The notes below the pieces were generated by a model. That model ran no database searches. It saw only the letters and a list, made by a program, of their open reading frames with translations, and was not told the DNA's origin. The position numbers were made by a program, and so were the translations under genes. Shown one piece after another: positions 8,284 through 17,436 of a stretch of DNA of 64,000 nucleotides. Position 1 is the first letter of the stretch. Each line of letters opens with the position of its first letter. The stretch covers positions 1 to 64,000 of the forward strand of contig CBDETI010000009.1 in NCBI GenBank assembly GCA_965242775.1, written 5' to 3'. The DNA is from JAWPMT01 sp965242775 (GTDB lineage: Bacteria; Bacteroidota; Bacteroidia; Cytophagales; Cyclobacteriaceae).

Positions 8284-8941
8284 ATGTGGTTTCGCCGTAG
8301 CTGTTTCTTGATTTTGTTTTTGCTGTCAGTATTCCTGGCGAAAAGTCAGTATGTCGTTCTTGAAAGTAAAAAGGCGGCTATTTTGGAAGGCAGGAAAATC
8401 AGAAAAAATGATAAACTCAGCAAAAAGAGTTGGGTAGTCGTAAAGCCAGCCGGAACACTAAAATTGGATATTGAATCCCCTCAACATCTTCGGCTAGGCC
8501 CCCGGTATTCACAACGTAGATTCGCTCGCCGGACAGTTAAACAGGTGGTATAATCGACATCTTCAGCTGACGGAGAAACTTAGGTCTCTGGATTTATTGG
8601 AGTGTAAGTTCATTTACGATATGTGGTATGTTCCGGGTTCCGACAGACATTTTGCCGCAGACCGCATCATGATGTCTCCTGAAGAAAAAATCATTGCTAC
8701 AGGCCATTCCGAAAAACCTGTGGAAATAAGCTGGAGTAATCCAGATGGCAACTTCGATGGCAGCTATTATCTGATCGTCCAGGATGCATTTAATAATGGA
8801 TTTGTCGATGTAGTGGAATCGAAATCGCGGAAGCTCCTGATATTTCCAGGTAGATACGACCATCAATACCTGAAATACCATATCAAAGCCAGCGATTGCA
8901 GGGCCAGTGGTGCTCACAAAATTGAGATTAGATACGATTGA
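8284..8941 (+). pseudogene. Secreted protein gene interrupted by a +1 frameshift
   Basis: The first frame (8284-8553) has a signal peptide (MWFRRSCFLILFLLSVFLAKSQ) and reads well to about residue 73 (HLRLGP), then runs into arginine-rich nonsense and a stop. Removing one C from the CCCCC run at 8499-8503 joins it to the frame ending at 8941. The repaired junction reads sensibly (RLGPGIHNVDSLAGQLNRW) and gives one 218-residue protein. A region with WNKG-like strand pattern follows (GSYYLIVQDAFNNGFVDVV), but no family is recognised. Either a real pseudogene or a sequencing error. It follows the hydrolase gene without a gap. Confidence 0.75.
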
Positions 8942-9044
8942 AATTCAGCGGAGCACACATCCGGGTTGGGCAATCGAGTAGAGCGGCCGGCGATAACCTT
9001 ATTTATTTGTGGTTTGTTATTTTTCCGTTCTTGATCCAACGGTT

Positions 9045-9863
9045 ATGAGTGTAGCAAAGAGAAATTTCAAAAAGATAACCACCCAACGACTAAGAGAGAT
9101 GAAAGGTCAGGGTGAGAAAATTGCCATGCTCACGGCCTATGACTATTCCATGGCGAAGATTCTTGATGGAGCAGGTATCGATGTGCTACTGGTAGGAGAT
9201 TCCGCCTCCAATGTTATGGCAGGCAATGAAACGACTTTGCCTATAACCCTCGATCACATGATCTGGCACGCTACAGCGGTCGTTAAAGCGGTAGATCGGG
9301 CGTTGGTGGTGGTAGATGTGCCATTTGGGAGTTACCAGGGCAACTCATCCGAAGCACTTCGTTCCAGCATCCGAATTATGAAAGAATCCGGTGCGCATGC
9401 CGTGAAAATGGAGGGGGGACTTGAAGTAAAAGAGAGCATCGAAAGAGTGTTGACAGCAGGTATCCCCGTGATGGGGCACCTCGGACTTACCCCGCAATCC
9501 ATCTACAAGTTTGGCACGTACACGGTACGGGCTAAGGAGGAGGAGGAAGCAGAAAAGCTGGTCGAAGATGCCCGGCTACTTCGAGACATAGGCTGTTTCT
9601 CTATTGTACTTGAGAAAATCCCGGCGGCACTCGGTAAGCGAGTGGCAGAAGAACTCGAGATACCTTTAATCGGAATAGGGGCGGGCCCTCATGTAGACGG
9701 GCAGGTGCTGGTCATGCACGATATGCTCGGGATCACCCAAGACTTTCAGCCTAGATTTCTGCGAATGTATGCCGATCTCAATGCATCTATTGACAAAGCT
9801 GTGAAAGACTATGTGACAGATGTGAAGGATCAAAACTTTCCTAACGAAAAGGAGAGTTACTGA
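9045..9863 (+). CDS. panB: 3-methyl-2-oxobutanoate hydroxymethyltransferase
   Basis: Ketopantoate hydroxymethyltransferase transfers a one-carbon unit from 5,10-methylenetetrahydrofolate to alpha-ketoisovalerate, the first step of pantothenate and CoA synthesis in the cytoplasm. The 272-residue protein shows the family blocks: LTAYDYSMAKILDGAGID, metal ligands in LLVGDSASN (Asp52), VVVDVPFGSYQ (Asp91) and VKMEGG (Glu123), then MGHLGLTPQSI and IGIGAGPHVDGQVLV. The frame opens at GTG 9009, but ATG 9045 begins the conserved region. No panC neighbour is present. Confidence 0.96.
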   Translation: MSVAKRNFKKITTQRLREMKGQGEKIAMLTAYDYSMAKILDGAGIDVLLVGDSASNVMAGNETTLPITLDHMIWHATAVVKAVDRALVVVDVPFGSYQGNSSEALRSSIRIMKESGAHAVKMEGGLEVKESIERVLTAGIPVMGHLGLTPQSIYKFGTYTVRAKEEEEAEKLVEDARLLRDIGCFSIVLEKIPAALGKRVAEELEIPLIGIGAGPHVDGQVLVMHDMLGITQDFQPRFLRMYADLNASIDKAVKDYVTDVKDQNFPNEKESY

Positions 9864-9904
9864 GCAATTGATCGGAACCGCTCGGTAAGATTTTAAGTCT
9901 TTTG

Positions 9905-9935
9905 TTGCTAATAACGAGGTGGTTAGCTATCTTCA
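9905..9935 (+). promoter_or_regulatory. Possible promoter of the giant propeller gene
   Basis: TTG (9905-9907), a 20-base spacer and TATCTTCA (9928-9935) resemble the TTG-N19-TAnnTTTG pattern with two mismatches; ATG 9959 is 23 bases further on. Weak match. Confidence 0.35.
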
Positions 9936-9958
9936 GAGGTTCACTGAAACACTAGCCA

Positions 9959-12900
9959 ATGTCAACCACCCCTGAATTGGCCAACCTGATCGAAACCACC
10001 GCTTTCTCAGATTGGCAGCAACACGATTTGTCCTCTACACCCGGAAATTGGTCGCAATCGGATGGCAAGATCCTGCAGACCGCAACTACCACAAGCGCCA
10101 AGTCCGCTAGCGGCACCGGCCTTATTCACCCCGTGCCATTACCAGATGACACCACGGCTGTTGGTATGCAGCTACTCGCCGGATCAAAATACCAGGCAGG
10201 ACTGGTTTTCAATTTCGAGGATGAAGAGAACTTTAGTCTTTTTCTAATTAATCAATATTCCAGTTCATATCAAGGCCATCGACTCCAAATTGTCGATGTT
10301 CGGCAAGGAGAGGCCAATGTGATTCATGACCTTAAAGAAGACCAGGAACTTGCCCAAAGTCCGGTAGGCCTCGTTGTGGAATACCGAAACGGAGGACTGG
10401 TCTTTTATTTTGATCAGCAAGTCCTTCATCGTTGGGAGGGCAAGCACATTTTTGGCCAGTGCGGTTTATATAGTCAGCAGAACGATGATGCGGAGTTTTC
10501 GGTCCTCCTGGCGGCCAAAGATTCCCTTGCTCCGGAATCTCCTGCTCCAAACAACGAGACCACCATCGAGACCGAAGCTGTTTTCCAGGAAGAGATACAG
10601 GTGCGAGATGATTTCGAGCCTTTTCTATCCATTAATCCACCTGCATCAGAAACGGAAGTAGAGTTTAATGAGATTTTCACCGTGCCACTGGATGCTTTCT
10701 ATGTCAGTTTATTTCAAAACCCAAAATTGGGCGGCACCTACCTTGACCCCATTGAACTCCCTGGGAGCAAACCGGTGGAAGATGCTGGCCAATCACTCCA
10801 ATTAGATATTGACTCGGTTGAAGAGCATGGTGTATGGGAAGCGAAAGATGACCGATTGCAGGTGATTGAGTACGTGGATCGACCTGATTCAGGTGGAATT
10901 TCATACTTTTCGCGTACCTACAACAAGCAGGGGTTGGTCCGTGAGTCATCCGAAGAATTTCTTTACGGAGATAGCCTAAGCCTGGACATTCCCCTGGCAA
11001 AGGAAAACGAGCACCTGACCTGGACTGTCAAAAGCGAAGCGGTCTTGATTGATTTTACAACCTGGGAGGAAACAGTGTTGGGAGAATTTGGCCGCGATCT
11101 CGAGGTAGCTTATACAAAAGACAAAGCATGGGTTTACTACAAGCTGGATCAGTCGTTGCAATGCTTCAATTTTCAGACAAAAGAGCGTCGCGATATCGCG
11201 TTGGAGCCAGACTTTGAATTGGAGGACTTTGGTCCCGTAGGGGAAAATGGCATGGCCATGTTCTTCCACCCCAAGGAAGACAAAGAATCAGCCTCAATCG
11301 TCAGGTTTTACGGAGCCGGTGCGGTGCAACCATATGCTGCCTGCTCTTTCCCGGATTATTCCCAATATAACGAGGGTACCGGAATTATTATGGCAGATGA
11401 TTCAGCATATGCCATGATCAAAGGTTCAGATCTTTCCTATCTATTCCATGTTACTGAAAGTACGCTAGTAACAACCTTTGCCAAAGACTTTTCTTTTGGG
11501 CAGCGGATTGCCTTTGAAGCTGGAGGTTCAGCCATCTATATGGTCAATCCAAGGGCCACCAATATGCTATTGAAAGTGGAGAGATCCACTGGAGAAATAC
11601 TTAATTCAATTGACGTCACCCATCAATTGAGCTATATAACACTCCTGGACGGGGGGCTTGTTCTGCTGGTGGCAAGAGACGGCCTGCAACTACTCAATCT
11701 GGCCACAGAGGCCGTTGAAAAATCGCTGGATCTGTCTACGATCGTAGGAAGCATCTACGATTATCAGGAAGCTGCAGTACACGAGGGAACCTCACGACTC
11801 TTATTGAGGTACTCACAGGAACTCATCTTAATGGACCTGCTGACCTTCAGTGTAGTAGATCGTCATGCCCATGATCGTTATAACACCCTGTGGTTTTCCA
11901 ATGACGGGTCGAAGATACTCGGCGACGATTTCTATTGGCAGATCACGGATGACAAACTCGAACCTGTAGATGCGAGTGTGTACCTGCCATCGCAATCCAG
12001 AATCCACGGGATCTCTGAAGATGGTAAATACCTCTATGCGAGAAGTCAGAACTATTTTGAAGTCATCTATTTTGATACCGAGGAGTTGAAGATCAAAAAC
12101 CCTCAGGGTGAAGGGTTTGATCACTCGCTGACCTTTGAGAAGTTTATGTATTTCGAATTGGCCTCTCCTGATGGCCGGGGGATAGTCTTCGAAAGGAATG
12201 CCTCCACGGTAGATCTTCATCGAGATGCCAGCGTGCTGCCTATCGCCATTGCACTACCGGAGAGCGAGATGATGCCTTTTTCCGGGTCCCCGGATGGAAA
12301 CTACGCGATGATCATTGATCAAAGTATTGGTATGAATCTTTGGGATCTCCAGTCAAACAACCTCAAAGTAAATATTGGGCTGCCCTATGACGATCGCTCG
12401 TTCGACAATGCCGTTTGGCTTTGGGATTCCCAAGGTATTGCCATCACCACCTACAACGAAATCAGGATCTACGACCTCACAGGTACCGTTCTGAGGTCAT
12501 TTACGGCCTCCGGCATGTATAATATTAGGAAAATAGCCGTGGCTAGGAATTCCGAGCGGTTGGTAAGTATCTCATCAGATCAAAAAATCAGGGTTTGGAA
12601 CAGGTCTGATAGCACTTTGATCAGAGAAATTTCAGTAACTACAGCCAACAGTCATTCCCTCTCCGTCTCACCCAATGGGTTACTCGTCGCCATACAAACC
12701 GGCCCTAATGATCTAAAGGTTTTCGAAGCAGACAGTGGCGACCAGGTCAAGACCTATGAAATTGACAAGATAGCTGTCACTACCTCCTTTTCTGAGGATT
12801 CCAAGCGGATCGTGGTGGTAATGTCCGGTACATTGAAATCTTTTGTGGTACCAAGTAAGGAGGTCATTGTAACCGACGATAGTCTTAACCTCAATCGCGT

Positions 12901-15850
12901 TTTTCCCCTGGATTATAGGCCAAAAACCTGGTATCGAATTTTCAAGCATGCGCAGGGCGAAGAAACTTTTTATTCGGACCTAAGCGCCAACTACCAGAGT
13001 CTGATCACTGCGCACAACGATTGGACCGGTCTTGCGCATAGTGCTATCGAAGAAAACCTGTTGAAGGTAGCTTCTTACAAATCGCAGTTGCTGGACATGC
13101 AAAATGCCATGCTGGAAGCCCGGGATTTGAAGCAACAGATTATTCATGAGGTCAGACTCAATCGGTACAGCTTACTAACTGTCAATGACACCAATGACAC
13201 ACTCGAACTTAAAAATGCCTACAGAACCACCTACGATGGCGCCACGGTCGGGGGAGATCTAAAAGCCTTGGGTTACAACTTTGGAATTATACAAGGTAAA
13301 CCGAAGTTCAGGAAATTCAGTCCCATCCGGATTGATGTAGATCTTGATTTCAAGGACAATGACAAGTGGGCAGTCTTCGCAGAAAATTTTCGAAAAAAAC
13401 TGTTCGCTTCCAACGCGCTCACTGTGGAAAAGGAAGGCCTATTCTTGGTTGAACTGGAGCAATTGAAGGATTTCGATTCCAACACCCGCTTGATAGCGGA
13501 CCGTGTTCAGAACGCCACGGCCCTTGCCGACGCAAGAGCACAGAAGACAATATTGGAAGGCCAAGATGTTGAGCATGATCGGGCCATAGAGGCATGGATC
13601 AGAGACAAGTCGCATGTCCAAACCTTATACAACGGTTATGACACGGAAAGATCTCGGGTACCGGAGTTCATTCGCTTCTTTGGTGAAGTTACTGGTCACA
13701 ATTTTGAGAAGTTCAATATTCGCACCGAGACAACCTCCAGCACCGATTATCGGGAGGTGACCGAGAAATGGTGGAAATTCTGGAAGTGGTTCTCAAGTAA
13801 GACCAAAGTGACTATTACCTACTATACCTATGTGATGGAGCACTACCTTTTGGAGTCGAAGAAGCCCAATTTGATCTTCAAGTATAAAAACGACCAGCGG
13901 GATGGAAACAGTACCTCGTTTTCTCCCGGGGATGTGCACTATTTCCTGGCCGAGCTCATAAGGGCTATCGATAAGAAAGTCGAAGCGATTGGCGATAAGA
14001 AAGATGCCATTGACATAGACCTGTTGAACCTAGATGAGAAGATTAGCAGTTTCGAGCGAAACATAGAAGAGATCGATGAAAACGGCCTGCAACAATTACG
14101 AAAAGAGTTCATCAGGTACTGGAATGATCCGGAGGAATTTGGTGCTTTGGACTTGCTCAATGATCCGGTGCGACCGGACTCTGATCCTGTGGCTGACCTG
14201 CTGGAGCTTTTGAGGGAGGAGTACAATGTGGAGGCTACCGGAAAGGATCTCCAATTAGACTACTTTCATCACAATGGCCGCATGTATATCAACCAGGATG
14301 GACTGTCTATCCCTGCATATTTGAAGTATTTGCAAACTTCTCCGGAAAAACATGTGGCTTTCTTTCCCACCTTCAATGAAAGTGGTAGCCAAAACAATGA
14401 CCTCTTCACGGCTGTTGTCAATCCCCGCAAAACTTTTTCGAGGGAACTTAAACTCCCTGTCATCAAATTCATCGAGACTTACACAGTAAGGGTGAGATGG
14501 GTAGGTCCTCATCTTGGAGAACTATCTCATGCGGAGAACCTGTTTCCGGGCGAGACCAAGGAAATTATTTTGGAAAAAAGTACCGAGCTGACCAGAAGAA
14601 TCGAGCAAACTCGGACAGAATCGGAATTGGTCACGTCCAAAACAACTAATTCTTTTGAGGAGAACCTCACCAAAGAACTGACACAGAAAGACTACTCCGA
14701 AAGTTCGAAGGAGGATAGCTACAAGCAGCATACCCTGGAAACGGATGAAGATTTCCATGAAACGGTTCAAAGAAACAAAAATCAATTTGACTTGAACCTG
14801 GATATTACTGCCAAAAAGGGAGCAGGCGGAGCGCCAGGTGCTCAGGGCGGCGGAAAGTCTTCTGGAGCAGGTGGAGCTGGCGGAGGCACAGGAATAAGTG
14901 GTACGCTGGGTATGAGCCTCAAGATCCACCGCGATAAGGACATCACCGATCGTAAGAAAAAGACTTTTGAAAAGCGAAATGAACAATCAGGCAAAACTGC
15001 TAACAAAGAAACACGGGAGGCCTTTTCCAAAGACCTGCAAAATGTTATCCGCAAAGTAGTCAACGAGACATCTCAGGAAAATAAAGTTGAGATCAAGGTG
15101 AATGTCAGCGAGAGCTTCAGTCAAAAAGCCAGTAGCAAGGAAACAGTGTCTCTAGAGAACCCGAACCAGGGTAGAACAGTCAACTACAATTTCTATCAAG
15201 TTCAGAATCGGTACGAGGTGGAAACCTATCTGACAGATGTCAAGATACTGGTAGATACCAACGAGGAACAAATCATGGGCTCCGGTATTACTGATATTCG
15301 AATCTATGAATTGGAGGAATTAGGAAAAATATTTATCGAGAGAGAGGATCAGGACGATAGAGAAGTGATCACGGCGGCCATCATCGCGAGGCAAGCCTTC
15401 AAAAATTACCTGACAAGGATGGTGAAGGGTGTAGGTCAGGGAAATGGTGCTTTGGATATTCCTGATACATTTATACCCAATATGGAGCGATTCCAGGCCT
15501 TATTCTTTTCACGGGCCGGGGTAGGTCAGGAGGGTTATGAACAGAACCTCATGAGTTCACTTCGTGAGGCATTGGCCTATCTCAAGACAGTGCCGTTCCA
15601 GTTTAAAGAGGTGCCCGTTCATCGTCCGGCTTTCCATTCGGTTAATGCCGGTGCTTATTACCTCGATTCTGAAGTAGGTAAACGCCCGGCGACTGAAAAA
15701 TACCTGGAAGAAAGGCGTGAGATCGAAACGCGGAAAAAAGTGGCAGAGGTGGAGCATTTGGAAGCGCAAACACAAAAGGGCATTTTCTATCGCGACTTGC
15801 CGGATAGCCTTTCAAATTTGAATTTAGGGGATAGCAATACGCCTTCTTGA
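9959..15850 (+). CDS. Giant multidomain protein: lectin-like head, beta-propeller, coiled coil, unknown C-terminal module
   Basis: A 1963-residue protein that I cannot assign to a named family. Visible parts: a jelly-roll/LamG- or DUF1080-like head (~10-185); an acidic linker; a long beta-propeller region (~370-990) with WD-like units such as VSISSDQKIRVWNRSDSTL near 870; a helical coiled-coil region (~1030-1480) containing an aromatic patch WWKFWKWF near 1270; then a C-terminal module starting about 1500 (TYTVRVRWVGPHLGE, FPGETKEIILEKSTELTRR), interrupted by a Gly/Ala-rich linker (~1620-1646) and ending in helices. No signal peptide or sorting domain, so cytoplasmic or exported by an unusual route. 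The HEVLH protein follows 43 bases later, probably in the same operon. Function unknown. Confidence 0.85.
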   Translation: MSTTPELANLIETTAFSDWQQHDLSSTPGNWSQSDGKILQTATTTSAKSASGTGLIHPVPLPDDTTAVGMQLLAGSKYQAGLVFNFEDEENFSLFLINQYSSSYQGHRLQIVDVRQGEANVIHDLKEDQELAQSPVGLVVEYRNGGLVFYFDQQVLHRWEGKHIFGQCGLYSQQNDDAEFSVLLAAKDSLAPESPAPNNETTIETEAVFQEEIQVRDDFEPFLSINPPASETEVEFNEIFTVPLDAFYVSLFQNPKLGGTYLDPIELPGSKPVEDAGQSLQLDIDSVEEHGVWEAKDDRLQVIEYVDRPDSGGISYFSRTYNKQGLVRESSEEFLYGDSLSLDIPLAKENEHLTWTVKSEAVLIDFTTWEETVLGEFGRDLEVAYTKDKAWVYYKLDQSLQCFNFQTKERRDIALEPDFELEDFGPVGENGMAMFFHPKEDKESASIVRFYGAGAVQPYAACSFPDYSQYNEGTGIIMADDSAYAMIKGSDLSYLFHVTESTLVTTFAKDFSFGQRIAFEAGGSAIYMVNPRATNMLLKVERSTGEILNSIDVTHQLSYITLLDGGLVLLVARDGLQLLNLATEAVEKSLDLSTIVGSIYDYQEAAVHEGTSRLLLRYSQELILMDLLTFSVVDRHAHDRYNTLWFSNDGSKILGDDFYWQITDDKLEPVDASVYLPSQSRIHGISEDGKYLYARSQNYFEVIYFDTEELKIKNPQGEGFDHSLTFEKFMYFELASPDGRGIVFERNASTVDLHRDASVLPIAIALPESEMMPFSGSPDGNYAMIIDQSIGMNLWDLQSNNLKVNIGLPYDDRSFDNAVWLWDSQGIAITTYNEIRIYDLTGTVLRSFTASGMYNIRKIAVARNSERLVSISSDQKIRVWNRSDSTLIREISVTTANSHSLSVSPNGLLVAIQTGPNDLKVFEADSGDQVKTYEIDKIAVTTSFSEDSKRIVVVMSGTLKSFVVPSKEVIVTDDSLNLNRVFPLDYRPKTWYRIFKHAQGEETFYSDLSANYQSLITAHNDWTGLAHSAIEENLLKVASYKSQLLDMQNAMLEARDLKQQIIHEVRLNRYSLLTVNDTNDTLELKNAYRTTYDGATVGGDLKALGYNFGIIQGKPKFRKFSPIRIDVDLDFKDNDKWAVFAENFRKKLFASNALTVEKEGLFLVELEQLKDFDSNTRLIADRVQNATALADARAQKTILEGQDVEHDRAIEAWIRDKSHVQTLYNGYDTERSRVPEFIRFFGEVTGHNFEKFNIRTETTSSTDYREVTEKWWKFWKWFSSKTKVTITYYTYVMEHYLLESKKPNLIFKYKNDQRDGNSTSFSPGDVHYFLAELIRAIDKKVEAIGDKKDAIDIDLLNLDEKISSFERNIEEIDENGLQQLRKEFIRYWNDPEEFGALDLLNDPVRPDSDPVADLLELLREEYNVEATGKDLQLDYFHHNGRMYINQDGLSIPAYLKYLQTSPEKHVAFFPTFNESGSQNNDLFTAVVNPRKTFSRELKLPVIKFIETYTVRVRWVGPHLGELSHAENLFPGETKEIILEKSTELTRRIEQTRTESELVTSKTTNSFEENLTKELTQKDYSESSKEDSYKQHTLETDEDFHETVQRNKNQFDLNLDITAKKGAGGAPGAQGGGKSSGAGGAGGGTGISGTLGMSLKIHRDKDITDRKKKTFEKRNEQSGKTANKETREAFSKDLQNVIRKVVNETSQENKVEIKVNVSESFSQKASSKETVSLENPNQGRTVNYNFYQVQNRYEVETYLTDVKILVDTNEEQIMGSGITDIRIYELEELGKIFIEREDQDDREVITAAIIARQAFKNYLTRMVKGVGQGNGALDIPDTFIPNMERFQALFFSRAGVGQEGYEQNLMSSLREALAYLKTVPFQFKEVPVHRPAFHSVNAGAYYLDSEVGKRPATEKYLEERREIETRKKVAEVEHLEAQTQKGIFYRDLPDSLSNLNLGDSNTPS

Positions 15851-15893
15851 GGTCAGATGCTACTGTATAACATAACCATCAAAAGTACCAGGA

Positions 15894-17327
15894 ATGGCTG
15901 ATTGCTTCGAAATTGCAGAAGAGGATAAAGCCCTGGTCTACGGCACACCAGAGTGGTCCTCCTGGTATCAAAAGCAACTTCAGAAGACCTTGAAGACCAT
16001 TGCTGATCCTGTGCAATTATATCATTGTCTAAGGGATCGAAAAGTGATTGGGAATACCAAACTTTTGCCCTTGGTACTGTCACTTTCCGAACAGACAATC
16101 ATCGACGTTTTCAAGAGACTCCATGGGGTGCAGCTGCTGTACCTTTTTTCGGAAATAGATTCGGTCTCTGAGCGGGCGAAACTGGTGAGGTTCCTGGTAA
16201 GTAATTCCTACCTCCGAACACAAGCCTGGATCAATGAATTTATGGCCAAGTTACCTCTGGCTAAACTGGACTCGAGGGTAGAGATAAGGTTAGGGTTGGA
16301 CCGACTATTGGAGATTGTTCGCATACAGGGGTTTTTCTTCTGGGGGTGGAAAGACGTTTTTTACAGCCGGTACGACCTGCAATTGGTTAGTGACTTTGGG
16401 GGAGATCTTTCACGTCAGATCTTGATGGAGCTGTTCGTATTACCCGATAGCTTTAGCTTGTTCAACGAACATATAAAGTACCTGGCCTATGAGCCATTGC
16501 CTCAACACCTCAATGGTAGGTACTTCAGGCACGCCCGCAAGGCTATCTTGAATTCGACCAAGCGAGCCTCAAATCTTCAGGGTACCACTATCCATGAGGT
16601 TCTTCACGCCTCTGACGAACTTCCTGGAGTGGCGGAGCTCCGAAAAAAAGTCTTCGTGGAGGTGGTAAGATCAGGCGATAAGAGCAATCGACAAGTGTGG
16701 TTGGATCAAATTTTGGCTATACCAGATGGCTGGAAATCGATTAACGGACAGGTTATTTTCTCCGAGGATTTTAAGGCAGACGTGCTGACGTTTTTCAACG
16801 CACAGATAGACTATGTCCTGGCTAATTTGGATAGTGTGAAATCTGAAGACGACATCAAAAAGCTATTCTCCTCCTCGACTATCCGCTATTATCAAACATT
16901 ATATCCCAAATGGAAAGATGAGTTCGACGCAAATTGCAAAATTTGGAATATTCTCCGCACCAGTATCATGCCTATACGAAAAAGCAGAGAACATGTCGAA
17001 TCATTGCTTCATGAGGGTAGCTTCCATCTATGGATTTTTCCGCGATATTACCGTGTGGAGGTGGATTACCTCCGACGAAACAATCAAATTGTCTTCGAAG
17101 GTCTTAGCACGCAATACACCCCCTCTGAGTTCTGGGCTTTCATAGCTGAGGTCATTTTTGAGGAATTCGTCTCCAAGCATGGAAAGAAAAAGAGCGGTTT
17201 TGGCGTAGAAAATCCTACGAGCAAGCACTTTGATTATAACGCACTGAGCCCTCAGGCGCTCAGAGGCTTTCACCCCGAGGTACAGGCCACGATCCTTCGC
17301 TACGCGACAAAGGCCGAAGAACATTAG
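15894..17327 (+). CDS. Unknown protein with HExxH motif, partner of the giant protein
   Basis: A 477-residue, mostly helical protein with no recognised domain and no signal peptide. The sequence IHEVLHASDELPG at residues 233-245 contains HExxH (His234, Glu235, His238), the zinc-binding signature of many metallopeptidases, in a plausible helix. A third metal ligand is not obvious, so peptidase activity is only a possibility; HExxH also occurs by chance. The C-terminal third has aromatic-rich segments (FHLWIFPRYYRVEVDYL). It lies 43 bases after the giant gene and about 110 bases before icd, so it most likely belongs with the giant protein. Confidence 0.8.
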   Translation: MADCFEIAEEDKALVYGTPEWSSWYQKQLQKTLKTIADPVQLYHCLRDRKVIGNTKLLPLVLSLSEQTIIDVFKRLHGVQLLYLFSEIDSVSERAKLVRFLVSNSYLRTQAWINEFMAKLPLAKLDSRVEIRLGLDRLLEIVRIQGFFFWGWKDVFYSRYDLQLVSDFGGDLSRQILMELFVLPDSFSLFNEHIKYLAYEPLPQHLNGRYFRHARKAILNSTKRASNLQGTTIHEVLHASDELPGVAELRKKVFVEVVRSGDKSNRQVWLDQILAIPDGWKSINGQVIFSEDFKADVLTFFNAQIDYVLANLDSVKSEDDIKKLFSSSTIRYYQTLYPKWKDEFDANCKIWNILRTSIMPIRKSREHVESLLHEGSFHLWIFPRYYRVEVDYLRRNNQIVFEGLSTQYTPSEFWAFIAEVIFEEFVSKHGKKKSGFGVENPTSKHFDYNALSPQALRGFHPEVQATILRYATKAEEH

Positions 17328-17436
17328 TTTGATTATTAATCGGTGCGCACTCCTTTACCCAAAATCACTATCTTCGCTACCCCGTAATTCACCCCTTTAC
17401 GGGATCATATTGTCAAGATAAAAATTCATACAACAA

